Below are positions 48,871 to 61,041 of a DNA stretch of 64,000 bases, one piece after another. The position numbers and the translations under genes are program-made. Numbering within the stretch: the stretch's first letter is position 1; each line of letters starts with the position of its first letter. The notes beneath the pieces were generated by a model. The model was given only the letters and a program-made list of their open reading frames with translations. It was not told the origin of the DNA and searched no databases. The stretch is from Tethya wilhelma (lineage: Eukaryota; Porifera; Demospongiae; Tethyida; Tethyidae): NCBI GenBank assembly GCA_964030475.1, contig CAXIPT010000014.1, positions 872,241 to 936,240 of the forward strand, in the 5' to 3' direction.

Positions 48871-49175
48871 AAGATTAGGAAAAGCTTTTTATATGATGCA
48901 GCTAAGCAACAATCAAGCTACTATAGTCCAGGTCTTGTTGCTTAGTGAGCTTTTGCTGGTAAAAAAACGCCTAAAATACGGGAACCGCAGTTTGAAACAC
49001 CCACGAAGATGATTCGATTTAGCGTAAACCACAGGTCATCAGTTAAACGACCCTAACGTAAAATTAGAGGCATATAGATCAACACATTGCAAGTTGAAGC
49101 GTTCATATCCAACGTAGCGTTGTTGAGTTAGAAGTGACTGAAGTTTGATAATCTATGGAATGGCAGCGAAAGAAG
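48871..49175. other. No gene identified
   Basis: Contains a small hairpin: CTAAGCAACAA is inverted about 30 bases later. Otherwise nothing recognised. Confidence 0.35.
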
Positions 49176-49331
49176 TAACGTGATTGGTTAAAAATTGCAG
49201 AGTCAGCGATCTTTTTCTGCCTGATCAGCATTTATTCCTTGTACACTGCAGGTATACCTTCGTAAATGTTGCTGAATTAGCAGAAAAAGATCGCTGATTC
49301 AGCAATTTTTATGCAATCAACGTTATTTATC
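49176..49331. mobile_element. Foldback MITE
   Basis: Inverted arms of about 50 bases, with core TCAGCGATCTTTTTCTGC at 49203-49220 repeated in inverted orientation at 49280-49297, around a loop of about 40 bases. Outer parts (AACGTGATTG and its counterpart) also pair. Confidence 0.7.
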
Positions 49332-49349
49332 TGATCTCAAATTGCTTGC

Positions 49350-50120
49350 TTGCAACCTCTTCTGACTGAAGCTGACCTCTCCAAGCCTTTCAATAAGCAC
49401 ACTGTGTCTCAGCTACATTGGTGGCTGTTGTGTAGAGGAATCAATGTGCCAAGGTCTTGGAGAAAGAAGCAAGTAATAGACTGGTATGCATGCAATATTT
49501 ATTGTAGAGTGTGTCTACTTACATACACTACAAGTACGAGCTGTAGTTGTATACTTCTGTGTACCCTGCCTGTTTATAGAATACAGCAAGTCAAACATGG
49601 TGTCATCCCTGTGGTTGATGTGGATTGATCATATGTATACAAGAAATACATCTCTCTTTCTGAAGCTGGACAACAAGTTGCTCGACCAGGGCCACCATCT
49701 CCTCCTCTTACAGAATGGAAACTGGTCTCTGAAGCCACATGTAAAGACGTTGGTATTCATACTCCTCTTGTGACCTCAGGTAAACATTAAAATATCTCAC
49801 TTCAGTTAAGCTAATATTTGTTTACTTGCTGCTTTTTTTCCCCTTCATTTTATATTCCTACTGTAAGTTTGGTATATACTTACCATGCTGGACATTTGGG
49901 CCAATATGGTGACCAGGGTGCTTTTAGGGCACTTACACTCATTGGGCTTCTGAGAGATTACAACAAATGGAAGTGAATGTGTCGCACCCAGCTTACAGTC
50001 ATGTTCCCTGTCAGATTAAGCCTTCTATGAAGCAGGGTTTGTACACTGTGTACATGCTTTGGGGAGAAAAGGTGAACTAGTAACCATTTGCTTAGCTAGT
50101 TGTGAATGTACTGCAGGGTA
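49350..50120 (+). pseudogene. SAP-like plus SWIM-like protein, broken
   Basis: The first piece (49350-49470) reads FNKHTVSQLHWWLLCRGINV, a SAP-type helix pair seen at the N-terminus of sponge/cnidarian SAP-SWIM proteins. A second exon (49587-49779, AG...GT borders) contains QVKHGVIPVVDVD, an in-frame TGA, then YVYKKYISLSEAG and PPSPPLTEWKLVSEATCKDV. A third piece (about 49945-50119) has YSHVPCQIKPSMKQGLYTVY and, after a frame change, LASCECTAG, resembling the start of a SWIM zinc finger. In relatives such proteins often end in a YqaJ-type nuclease, not seen here. The nonsense codon and frameshift indicate a pseudogene. Confidence 0.5.
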
Positions 50121-50934
50121 TGTTTATCATTTTTTTTAATATATACATAACACACATGTACACTCTCTCTCACACACACACAATCATTGAATTTAATCAA
50201 AATTTTTGTGCTTACATGCATCTGGCCTATTATCACACATGTTTGTTTACTAGTATTTCCTATGATGGGTAAATGAAACCAAATACATGATTGTTTTGAA
50301 CTTTTCATGCACTATGGTCATTTCTATGCGTGATCATTCTATTTAGTACCCACCTGCTAACCTTACACTCAAGTTTATAAGTACTTACTTGCTTTTTGTC
50401 TTCTTCTTGAGTTATCTCTTGGCTTTCTTCTTCTTTTGCAGAACTTGGAAGAAATTTTCAGTGAGGCTTCTTTAAAGGTAATTACTTGTTCTTTTTGAGT
50501 TAGCTTTTGCCTTTTTTCTTTCTTTGCAGGACTTGGAAAAAAATTTTAAGAGGCGCTTCATCAGTATGCAAATTATCTACTACAAACTCGTTTCACTACA
50601 CTGCGCAACATGAATAATTATGACACAGAGAGTATATGGGTGATTGTAGTACACCATAGCAACATATTCATTGACATTTTTTGCATAGTAACTGTCTTCA
50701 GCGATCGGTTTTTAAAGGCTATATCTAACCTAGCTGAATCAAATTTTGTTTTTCGCATCTATTTATGACGTAATTGCAAAAGAAACAATAATCGTGATTT
50801 TTACCGGCGAATACATCTGGTCTGTTTTCCAAAATTTGGTCACATATTTTGTCTTGAAAAGCACAAAAAAAAATATTTTTAAAAATTTTCTTTTTTCTAA
50901 ACATTATCTAGATGTACTAAACATCAAGAATTGA
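50121..50934. other. No recognised gene
   Basis: Contains a duplicated segment (50420-50470 and 50500-50560: TTCTTTTTGAGTTA, CTTTGCAG then ACTTGGAA). Otherwise nothing recognised. Confidence 0.3.
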
Positions 50935-51035
50935 AAAACAAAGTTTTCCACTATACAGAAAAAGAACTTAGTCTTTTTGAGTGAATATAGACTTATAAAA
51001 TTTTTTAAGATCAAAAACTACACTTTTGACAAAAT
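50935..51035 (-). repeat. Inverted satellite fragment
   Basis: GAAAAACAAAGTTTTCCACT and AAGAACTTAGTCTTTTTGAG followed by a reverse CAAAAGTGT match the ~211-base satellite in opposite orientation. About half a unit. Confidence 0.7.
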
Positions 51036-51097
51036 AGTTTACATCGCCTACACATTTGTGACAATATAGTTTTTTTAAAACAGAACATTCGTAAAAT

Positions 51098-51620
51098 AAA
51101 TTGTGACCTGTAAAACGAAAACCTGACGTTCGGAAAATTATTTTTTTTGAGTAAAATGCGGTTTTAGTTTAATTCGCGCTTTTGCAAAAAAAATTTTTAC
51201 TGCACAATTGAGTTGCGCTACAATTTAGCATGCTCCACGCAAAATTTGAGGGGTGGAGCTTCTTCAATTGCAGAGATATAGACGGTGATACCAGCTTATA
51301 TCTTTTCCATTTTGTTGCTAATACGGAGAACAGTTGCTATGCTGTGCAACAGACCGTAGCAAATATTAATGAGATAGGCAGCTGCTGTTAAAAATGAATT
51401 ATTGTTCAGTGTTATTTCTGCTTTATAGGCTTTTGTTCACAGAATTTCGGTACAGCACATGCACAGAAAGATCAGCTAATACTTCTGATAGGCTTGCCTA
51501 ATTCAAGCGCCCACATAAAGCAGCTTTGTGCCCCCGTGTGTTGCCTCACCCTGTACGCGATTGCAACATGTTATTTAGAGGCTTATCTTAGTTCTTAGAA
51601 CCATAGATAATATATACGCT
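51098..51620 (+). repeat. ~500-base direct repeat, copy 1
   Basis: Similar to 63456-63985 in the same orientation, for example AAATGCGGTTTTAGTTTAAT, GCATGCTCCACGCAAAAT and GTTGCTATGCTGTGCAACA. Identity is roughly 75-85 percent by eye. Not LTR-like (no TG...CA or primer site found). Confidence 0.8.
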
Positions 51621-52220
51621 TTACGTGGATTGGAAACGAGATAGTTTACGGAGTGGTCCGCGGAATTTCTATTCGCAGACATCAGTATGGCCAGCTGCTC
51701 GAGTAGAGAATGGATGGAGTGTGCTTAGCTCTACATCTGGCAAAGAAATTGAAAAATCAACATGAAACGTTCAGAAGAGATTACGTTTACCTCGGGACTT
51801 GATTTAGTTCTGATGCTAACGTCTACCAATGCTACTAGTGGCTTATACTTCGGTTATGGCAGTACTTGTGCAGGGCTACTCAAGTTTCTATAGCCAGTTC
51901 AAAACAGTGCTTGCTCAGGATGTCATAGTTGTGAGCATCTGGACTGGGAGAGACTATATCTACACCTTGCTTTATGGTCAAAAGAATTCTAGAGCACTCA
52001 AATGCTTGTGTAACAAATAGCACAAACTTGTGCAGGGGCAACTGCAATTGTACAGATTTGCAAGACACATTACCTGCTTCTTTTTGAAGTACTAAGACAC
52101 CTTTACTGGCCGTTTGAAGTTTTCCAAGTGAACAGCAAGCGTTTAAAAAAAGCACAAAACATGGCAATTTTTAACACTGAATTCAGTAAATTCTGCGTTT
52201 TCCGTATTGGTGCCATGGCG
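51621..52220. other. No gene identified
   Basis: Only short ORFs on both strands. Confidence 0.35.
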
Positions 52221-52282
52221 GGCCGTCTACAATCGCTGGACTGGACTGGTGGACTGGACTGATGGACTGGACTGGTGGGATC
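52221..52282 (+). repeat. Left 62-base inverted repeat
   Basis: Unique 14-base head followed by TGGACTGGAC subrepeats; partner at 58510-58571. Confidence 0.8.
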
Positions 52283-52766
52283 GCTCACTGCGGGATCAAA
52301 GTTTAACATGCATAAATTTGTCATGCGCGTAATCATAGCCGAATATGTATTATGCATGGCGTGCGTAATGATGACTTTAGCGCCTGAATAGTGCGGCACG
52401 CACTTTATACATCTTGGCAGAGATCTGGTGGTTTTTTTTCCCTTCTAAATCAGTTTAGCGGCCCCTCAAGCGCTTTCAGCATGTCTGCATAAAAATCATG
52501 TTTCATCACTCCGCAGGGCTGCCGGGCACGGTCTAGGGACTGAGGGGGATCCAGATTCTTTCTCGAACTTTTCTCGATCATCTGGCACAGATTTTGCCCA
52601 GGGAAGTCGCAAGCAACCATGAAAACTAGACTGAGGGCCTTAGGCCCTAAGCTAAAAGTAAGACAATCTCAAAGCCGAGTCAGCAAAATTCGTGGATCAC
52701 GTGTAGTACACGTGCCTACCTGTACAGTATAGTAGTACAGCGTGACAAACAACCTCATGTGCCAAC

Positions 52767-52773
52767 TATAAAA
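52767..52773 (+). promoter_or_regulatory. TATA-like box of the MULE gene
   Basis: TATAAAA lies 34 bases before the ATG at 52807, leaving a very short leader. Confidence 0.4.
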
Positions 52774-52806
52774 TCCTTTTGAATCTTCTTCTTCACGGCG
52801 AGTCCA

Positions 52807-55800
52807 ATGGCAGATTACTTACCTGGGGGGACTAGGAACGACCCTATTTGTATTGATAGTTCTCCTGTAGCTGTACCTGTCAGTCCAGTGAAAATTGCTT
52901 CGCCCAAAGCTCTACCGAAATGCAGGTAGGACTGCTTATGACTGATGGTCTATATTTTCATCATATTTTTTAATTTTAATCTAGGAAGCTATTGTTTGAA
53001 CTTGGTGCAAGTAACTTGGCTGAAGAGGAAGCATTTACTTTGCCACGGTAGGTTCAGCAGTACCTGTTTTTTCAGTTCCAGTTTGTCAAGTGCTGCAGTG
53101 TCAATAATCATTGCTTCTCATTGGATGCAGAATTAAGAAAGAGACTGTAAACTCTTCTGTATCCAGTACAGAAAGTGATAGCTCAGATTCAAGTGACTTT
53201 GAAGAGTGTGTGTAAGTATTCTGTTATGGAGTGTATCATCTCTCCCACTTAATTACCGTATAATTATGGGGGCGTGGGAGCTGCATATACAATTGACTTG
53301 AAGTGTTAAATTTTCCTACAGGAGCACCAAGAGGCGGAAGGTGGTTGTAGTCAGTGATGAGGAGAGTAGTATCGATTCGGATGAGTCACTGTGTAAAGTA
53401 GATGAGAAAGTGTTGTTTACTGGGTAAGAACTTGAAATCAAATATTGTTTCCATGCAGCGGCTTAGCAATAATAGCTCCTAACTTTCGAACTACAGATCA
53501 GGAGCACCTATATTCGAAGTTCCTGCAGAAACCTCATACAGTGGAGATCAAATTTTGAGAATTCTGTTCAATCCAAACATTGATGAATCCAGAGTTTGCT
53601 ATGAATGTCCAAGGCAGATCACTACATCTGCAACATTTGTGGTTGACCTGGACAAGCTCAAGCACCCTGATGATATAAAAAAGGATGAATTTGGCAAGTG
53701 GAACTACACTGGTTCTCATGTTGTGTCATATACCGCTTGGAAAACTGGTGCTCATCTCAACTTTGAAAAAGTATCTGATTCCTTTCCATCTACTGAGAAT
53801 TTGTTTCAACTTCGTCGTATTCGTAGTTGTCATCCTTCAAACTCACAGTTTCAACGATTGTTGGCCTTTGTGACTGGTGAGTGCTTGTTTGTACTTTAGG
53901 CTTAATTGTGTATGTATATGTGTGTTGCTATTGTTTTTAAGCCTCGGCACGTGCAGAGGATTACGGTAGTCATTTTGTCTGTCTGTCTGTCCCATCGAAA
54001 TCTCAAGAAAGCCTGCTCTAGTAACAAATCATTAAGTCTGACTCACTGGTACTTTTTACCTTCATAAATCTGAATGATCTTGTAAAAATAGATTTTTTTT
54101 GTGCTGTAGTTGCTGAGATCTGAGACTTATGTGCTCTTTTTAGCGCTTTGCTTCTAGGCCACGCCTACTGGTTTAGTGTGCATTATTGTTAAATTCAGTG
54201 ATGCTATAATTTACTGCATGATCCTCTACGCTGCGATTTGCTGCTGTTAGTCATGCAGTGTTCCTTGGAAAGACAGACAGGGGCTGGCCTGCTTTCTATG
54301 TAAGTAGATGTAGAATAAAAAGTATAGTCTCATGGGCCAGACGTCTGAGTAGGGAAGGGGGGAGGACGTCTGGTAAACTGCACAGTCTATATATATATAT
54401 ATCTACCTTTCAGTTGTCATCTGAAAATTTTATGCGTGTATTTTCTTGTTATTTGCTACAGATCCAAGTAGCAATCCTCATCACTTATGTCTTGTGTCGT
54501 ACCGTATCCCGTCTAATTTTACACCTGTTCCTGTTCCTCATGGTAATTCCAAGTCTCAAACACCTTTTTTTGCAACACTGCCCAGTACAAGGAAAGAGAT
54601 CAGGGACCACTGCCAACATAGTGGTCCAAAAGAAGTGATGAGAGTAGTGTCAAAGAAAGTTGGAGGTGTGCTAAATGCAAAGTCTCCGTGTGAACTGCCT
54701 CGGAATGAACGTCAAGTTGTGTATGTAAAACAAAAATCGAAATCTTCGATGGCTGGAGATAGAGATGATCCATTGGCTGATCAAGTATTTTCCATCATGC
54801 AGAGTGCAAAGGTAGAGGATTATGATGGCAAGTTTGTGCGTGAAACACGACCTTCTCCGGAACCAGCATTTGTTGTCGCTCGGGATCGGCAATTAGATGA
54901 CCTTGTACGATTTTGTACAATACCAGATGTGTTTACTGTGCTCACTGTAGATCCAACGTTTAACCTTGGTGATTTTGATGTCACTCCTACATCATATCAA
55001 CATTGTCTTTTGAAAAGTGTGCGATCTGGTAACTCACCAGTATTTGTTGGTCCCACTCTTATCCACTACCGCAAGACGTTTCACACGTACCTCTTTTTTG
55101 CTTCAACTTTGATTGGCCTACGTCGTGAGTTGCAAGCCTTACGGGCATTTGGAACTGATGGTGAGAAGCCTCTTTCTGATGCCTTCTCTCACGAATTTCG
55201 ATATGCCATTCATCTTACATGCTTTAACCACTGCCGCCGCAATGTTAAGAGAGAGTTGCAGGAATTAAATTTCCCTGAAGCAGCAGTTAGTGAGGTAATG
55301 AAAGATATTTTTGGTCATCAAAATGGGGACACATTCTCAGAGGGCCTGGTGGATAGTGTGGATGAGAGAGATTTCGATACGAAGTTAGATATTGTTCGAG
55401 AACATTGGGAAGAGATGGAGAAGCATTATGGTGCTAAACCTGGCTTTTATTTGTGGTTCATCCAGAATAAGGCAAGTGTAATCAAGACTACAATGTTGAA
55501 AAGTGTCCGTGCTGAAGCAGGTTTAGGCTCTCCACCACAACCGTTTACTACGAATGCCAGCAAAACAACGAATTACGTGATCAAAGTAGATGCACCGTTC
55601 AAGCATGGTCAGTTGATGGAAGTTGTAAATCATTTAAAGAATGTTGTAGATGAGCAAGAGCGGGAAGTTGAACGCTCTGTGATTAAACGTGGCAAGTATA
55701 GATTCAAAGAAGAATATTCCCACCTTGAAATAGGTGAAGCACAATGGTTTGGGATGTCTCTGGATCAGCGCCAAGCTCACTTGAAGAAGGTTGCAACAGC

Positions 55801-56830
55801 ACGAGTCGTTACGAAGTCTGCAGATGTTTGTGTTGCCAGTACCCCCAATGTGTTGTGTATAAATGCTTCTGATGTAGCTGCATCCACTAAAATACCATAC
55901 CCATGCTTAGAAGGAATATGGTCAAAAGCGTCCGAACTATTGCAGTCTCCTGGCAATATTGTTCCTGCACCTGGTCACCCTACCAACACATGGATGGTTG
56001 CTAGCCGCAGTGGACAGCGTCCTCATTTGGTTGTACCTTGCAAAAATGGAACGATCAAATGTGACAATGATTGTATGAACTATAAATCAATGGGAATATG
56101 TTCTCATTCTGTTGCTGTTGCCCAGAAAAACCAATCTTTGGAGCAGTTTGTTACAGCTTTTTGTAAAGCTAAGAGGGAACCTAACTTCACAAAGCTTGCT
56201 GTGCACGGAATGCCTTCTGGAAGAGGGAGAAAAGGTGGACAGCCTCCAAGGGCACGGAAGAAAACACTTGCATCTCCAACCGATCGTGTGGAGAGGATAT
56301 CAGTATCAGGGAATACATCGGCTGGTTCAAGTTCGAGCTCTGTAGCTGTGGGTGAAGCAAGTAACTGTAATTTCACTGCTCAGTGTTCTTATCAAAGCCC
56401 ACCTTTGTACCCTCCTGCTTATCCAGGAGCAAATTGGTTCCCCCCTCCTTATCCATCAAGTTGTACACTACCAACTGTGAACTCTGGAAGTTCTACCCCT
56501 ACTATGGCTGAAGAATCTGCACCCTTTAACCTATGCTTCATCAGTGGAAACATTTCTAAATGTGCTGGATGTGGCAACAAGTACACCAAACCAGCTGTTC
56601 CTCCGTATGATCTATGTGTCCAACACCGTGAGTGGCGCTCCTTTACTTCTCCTGGCGGTGGTCCACAATCAAAGTTTTCTGCAGCATATTATCATCTCAA
56701 CCTCCCATGTATCAGGAGAAATTGGATGTCCTTTCAGCCTTGGGAGTTAATAGTATCTTCTGACGTCATGAAGAAATTGACACAATTGCATAAAGACCAT
56801 ATGATGGCAATGGGATTTGTCCCCATGTAA
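52807..56830 (+). CDS. MULE-type transposase with C-terminal SWIM finger, intact, six exons
   Basis: Exons: 52807-52925, 52985-53047, 53131-53211, 53322-53423, 53497-53876, 54462-56830. All introns are GT-AG, phases agree, and the joined frame is 1037 residues without stops. Residues about 1-115 are acidic and serine-rich (SSVSSTESDSSDSSDFEE, a KRRK basic patch). About 130-260 is a cysteine-containing domain (VCYECPRQITTS, FVVDLDKLKHPDDI). About 400-620 is the MULE catalytic region: TVDPTFNLGDF (D412), AFGTDGEKPLSDAF (D481), HLTCFNHCRRN, GFYLWFIQNK, ML(x)SVRAEAGLGSPP. SWIM ligands are probably C782, C786, C795, H797 (CDNDC...ICSH). A basic RGRKGG stretch sits near 835 and a CAGC...CVQH motif at 949-970. 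Related proteins occur in repeats of fish, cnidarians and sponges. The intact frame suggests recent activity or domestication. Confidence 0.85.
53941..54240. mobile_element. Possible MITE in intron 5
   Basis: GCACGTGCAGAGGATTACGG at the left resembles the inverted right end (GCAGCGTAGAGGATCATGC). It accounts for much of the long last intron. A (TCTG)n run is near 53977. Confidence 0.35.
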
Positions 56831-57660
56831 CTCAGACTCTAGGTAACTCAAGCTATTTATCTCATTAGACTGTGAAGTAACAGTTCATCATGTAACTTGA
56901 CTCACTTATCCATTATGTATAATATCAAACCTGAACTTATGTTTACTATTGTTGCATTAATTGTGTTGTGTAGTTGTACTTTTTTGTGTGTTTAATTTTG
57001 TGGTTAAGTTGCTGTGGTAGTTCGTTAGATCACCCACATTCAAACTGTGAATCACATGCGGAAGTTCCATTGTTGTCTGTCATCTGGCACATGTATACAT
57101 GGGTATTTCATGGCTAGAAATGTAGTGACATATGAATTATTGATGAGCCTACATGCATCAGGCAGCTGCTCAGTAGCTAAGTACTAAAAGTGATACTGAA
57201 TGCATTTTAGTCTTCAGATTGCAAGCTAACAAGACACTCTAGAAAAATTTGCGCCCTAAATACTGTTAATTCAACCTTTTGGGTAACTTACAGCAAGCTT
57301 TTCAAGTCCAGGAGGCTGGCGGTTTCTCCGCCAAATGGCCAAATGTCGAGCATATCAAAAACGCGATCGCACAGTATTGCTTCTGTACTTTAGAACAGGA
57401 AGTACCTATATCTTTTTATCCAGCATTTCGATTTTTCACTAGTTTTGCAAATTTGCGCCCTAAATTATTAAACAGGAAGAGTTGAACTTATGACTTCCTC
57501 AATCAATGGACCTTGAACTCTGGCACTCGTTCCGCCAAACGGAGCTGAAGTTAGTGAAGTTTTGCTTGCTCTGCCATTGTTACAATACAAAATTTTGCAT
57601 TTAATGAGATGCAAATTAGGCTTGTACTTTTTATGTAGCACAGCTGCATGTCACTCTTAG
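56831..57660. other. 3' flank of the MULE gene, no further gene
   Basis: A direct repeat of AAATTTGCGCCCTAAAT lies at about 57245-57261 and 57450-57466. No AATAAA was found close to the stop. Confidence 0.4.
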
Positions 57661-58023
57661 CAGGGGCGTATTTAGGGGGGGTGCTCCGGGTGCTCGAGCA
57701 CCCCCCTCCAGCTCGCAAAAGTGTCATGAATATAATTAGTCACTTTGCCTTTGGCAGTATATCGGTAGCGATTATTTTGCACAACAAAATTTTGAACTTT
57801 TCTACATGTATTTAGTTATAAACTAACATTGCTAGCTGTACAGTAGTCTCTGTAGACGTTCAAATTCTCGCAGCTAACGCTGGAAACGCTAACACTAGCT
57901 CACTTTACGCGTACTAGACCTAGTCACGTGACCAAAAGTGGGCGTGGTCTCCAAAAATTTTCGGGCGCTTCGCGCCCGTTACTGTTTAGCACCCCTCTAT
58001 TCTAAATCCTAGATACGCCCCTG
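57661..58023. mobile_element. MITE with CAGGGGCGTATYTAGG ends
   Basis: Starts CAGGGGCGTATTTAGG and ends, inverted, CAGGGGCGTATCTAGG. 363 bases. Interior palindrome GGGCGCTTCGCGCCC near 57963. hAT-like ends, but no 8-base duplication found. Confidence 0.75.
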
Positions 58024-58185
58024 AAAAACACAAAATCAACTATGCATTTCATTTTGCCATACTAGCCTCACGTGGCAAGAAGCATAAAAACGTGGGCAGA
58101 GTCATTGACCGCACTACATTATGCCCGGCGCCCACGCGCAATTTTCACCGTTCTACGGCCTGTTCTATCCCCACGTGATCTCGGA

Positions 58186-58240
58186 TACCAGGCTCCCCTT
58201 CTCCTTTCCGTGAGTGAAAGGTCAAAGGGGAGCCTGGGGA
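58186..58240. repeat. Short palindromic CCAGGCTCC repeat
   Basis: AGGCTCCCCTT pairs with AAGGGGAGCCT about 25 bases later, followed by GACGAGGCT. A relative occurs within the satellite at about 48049-48095. Confidence 0.6.
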
Positions 58241-58509
58241 CGAGGCTACAGAGATAGTACTCTTACAGTAATGACTTACANGGTATAGATCTACACTAAA
58301 AGTCCATAATTTATGGTCTGAGAATGTCTCGGGGGGGGGGGCGGGAATTGAATAATTATTAATGATTATTTTTCTAAATATCCAACCCATTTCAAAATTT
58401 CCTTCAAGCACCGCATTGGAAACTAGTTTTTCCAGCTTCCAACGCCTTACCAGTCAAAGTTTAGTTTCATATATAAAAAGTATTATTTTACTTCTATTCT
58501 CAATCTACT

Positions 58510-58571
58510 GATTCCACCAGTCCAGTCCATCGGTCCAGTCCACCAGTCCAGTCCAGCGATTGTAGACGGCC
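58510..58571 (-). repeat. Right 62-base inverted repeat
   Basis: Reverse complement of 52221-52282 with two differences. Confidence 0.8.
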
Positions 58572-59394
58572 AGTCAAGGTTTCGCTAAGATATATGCTCT
58601 GGAGTGAGACAATATACTTAGTACAGTTGAAACTCCCTTTTTATTTTTGAACTTTGGTATAAAAATGATCTTGTTTGACTACGATCATGGTAGTATAATT
58701 ATTTCTGTTGCTGATGTGCCCAGAATTGGTAGTTTTAATTAAATTAATTAAAAAACTCTTTCAATAATTTTATGTACTCAACAAAAGCAACTGACACTAC
58801 ATAAAAAGGTTGTAAGTATTACTACAAAGCCTTTTCATAGGGTCAGATAGTGTTTTTCCTTGTTAAAGTGCTCTGCTGAAGTGCTTTTTACCATACCTTA
58901 GATAATAATCGATTTAATATCTCCCTATCCCACTGCGGTCCCAAGACGAAACTCACACAACATGAAGCCATGTAGTGAAGGAAGTTCCCGAAGAAAAATA
59001 AAAAAAATTGAAGAATCCTTTTTTCTGGATCACAAAGTTTTAATTAAACGATGGTAACATTTAATTTTAATTAATTCAATTAATTTAATCAAGCATATTA
59101 CTGGAAAGCACAATTCATATGCTTTCAGAATATTTTAGTCCTGTATTTCAAAACTGAAGCGTATTCGAGTTACAATAGATCGAAGTAAGCAGATTGGTCA
59201 AAAATATGCAAAAATTTGGAAATTTTAGACACTTGTAACAGAGAAACCATACAAGTTTGAGGGCTGTAATTCTATTTCAGTAAATCACTTAAGGTAACAT
59301 ACCTGTTCACCAAGTTTCAGCAAAATCCATGAGGGTCATGCAATTTGTGTGTTGATTTGACATGGAATGACCTTTTCCAAACTCACAAATAATG
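58572..59394. other. No gene identified
   Basis: AT-rich, with TTAATTAATT-type low complexity near 58740 and 59070. Confidence 0.4.
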
Positions 59395-60110
59395 AGTAAG
59401 TTTTTTTCTTTGTACACAGTGAAAACTTTATTTTCACAATGTTTTTCAGCTCAAAAGACAATTTCAACAGTTGAAAAAAGTCAACTTTCCTATAAGTGTT
59501 TGTTTTGAGCTAGAAAATGAAAATTAACGTTTTTTGTCAAAAGTGTGCTTTTTAAACTCAAAAAATTTCTAAGTCGACACTCACTCAAAATGACCAATTT
59601 TTTTCTTGGAGCACAGTGAAAACATTGCTTTTCGCAAACAATGTTTTTCAGCTCAAAAGAACATTCCAACAGTTTAAGTCAACTTTCACCAGTGTTTCTA
59701 GAAAATGTTTTTATAGCTAAAAAACGTTTTTTCTCAACAGGGTACTTTTCGAACTTACAAAAAATTCTAAGGCCAAAATCACTTACAATAACAGTTCTTT
59801 CTTGGTACGGACTGAAAACTTTGTTTAGTGCAAACAATGTTTTAGAACTCAATAGAACATACTTTCAGTTGAAAAAAGTCAACTTTCACAAAAGGGTCTA
59901 GAAAATGTTTTTATTGCAAAATAAACGTTTTTTTTCTCAAAAAGGAACTTTTTGACTTAGATAAATTTCTAAGTCTAAACTCACTTATAGAATGAACAAG
60001 TTCTTTCCTAGTACATGCAAATTGAAAACTTTGTTTATCGTAAACAATCAAAACAGAACATATGAACTGTTGAAAAAGGTCAACTTTCACAAGTTCAAGT
60101 GTAGTTAACC
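59395..60110 (+). repeat. Diverged satellite block 3
   Basis: Three to four units related to the ~211-base satellite (CAGTGAAAACTTT, AACAATGTTTTTCAGCTCAA, AAACGTTTTTTGTCAAAAGT, AAATTTCTAAGTC) but shorter and clearly diverged. Same orientation as blocks 1 and 2. Confidence 0.8.
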
Positions 60111-60710
60111 AATTATATGCTAATTACGCACTATACGTAAAGAGGCAATGACACATTTTGTGGTAGCTGCAATACCATTGCTTATAACGCTCCTAGGGTG
60201 GGGCTGCTGAACTTATTACTTACAGAGCTACTTCCTAATCCCCTAAAGTATGTATAAACTGTTAGTTAGGTACAGTTACCGTTCCGAATATAATAGTAAT
60301 TATGGTTCAGTAGTGTAACAATAATAGTGAACATGCATAGACAATCAACATTCACTAAAATTATTGTGAGGCTGCATGGATAGCAATGACAAAGAGAGCA
60401 AAGTTGACTGTTGAAGAAGTAATTGAGACTGTCACATGCTCAACTGACTTAAGGACTGGGACAGCTGGTCTGTAGCATAAAAATGGTCAACTTTAAACCT
60501 CTTCCCTGACAAAACTCCTAGCTGCAATGCACAAACAATTGTATTATTTGGGTAGACCATTGTATAAGGAAGCTGGATATCATTAAAAACCACGCCCACT
60601 AATTAATTAGTAGCCACGTGGTACACGTAAACAAAAGCTGTTCACGGGTACATTTTGCAAAAAGTGGTGATGAAGATCCAAGAATTAAGTTTAACTTGTT
60701 AGAAAGTATT
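60111..60710. other. No gene identified
   Basis: Only short ORFs. Contains a CACGTGG box near 60616. Confidence 0.35.
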
Positions 60711-61037
60711 TGTTAATGTATTATTATGTCATGTTTATTAGTACACAATAGACTGATATTGTGATCTATTGCTAGAGAGTACAGCCCTGATTCTGTGTTT
60801 GTAAAGGAAGTCCATCAAGCCTGACATCCTCACTATATAAGTTGTGTTTTGTAAGGGCTGTTCAGTCTACCATGCAGTCTATCAGTGTACATTTATCTTG
60901 AGTGTTTACATGCTGGTGTGCACCTTGCATGTTGCTAGTTGGCTCCCTCAGTCTTGAGGAGGCACCATTGCATGCAACTAGGTCAGTGTAGACTCATGAT
61001 TGCATAAACTCTCTTCGCTTTACTTCTTATGCTAACA
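60711..61037 (+). mobile_element. Orphan BEL/Pao-type 5' LTR
   Basis: Candidate TGTTAATG start and TAACA end, about 327 bases, with a TATATAA box at 60834-60840. A primer site follows 5 bases later. No gag or pol follows, and no second LTR is in the window. The left boundary is inferred. Confidence 0.55.
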
Positions 61038-61041
61038 TTTC

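Larger units (their letters stand above)
52221..58571 (+). mobile_element. Candidate autonomous MULE-type DNA transposon
   Basis: A 62-base sequence at 52221-52282 (GGCCGTCTACAATCGCTGG, then GGACTGGACT-type subrepeats) occurs inverted at 58510-58571 with two mismatches. It brackets the six-exon transposase gene. No 8-10-base target duplication was seen directly outside these repeats, so they may be subterminal or the duplication may have decayed. A younger MITE (57661-58023) lies inside. Confidence 0.5.

Noticed and set aside
54258..54638. 126-codon ORF at 54258
   Set aside because: It overlaps the intron/exon 6 border of the MULE gene in another frame.
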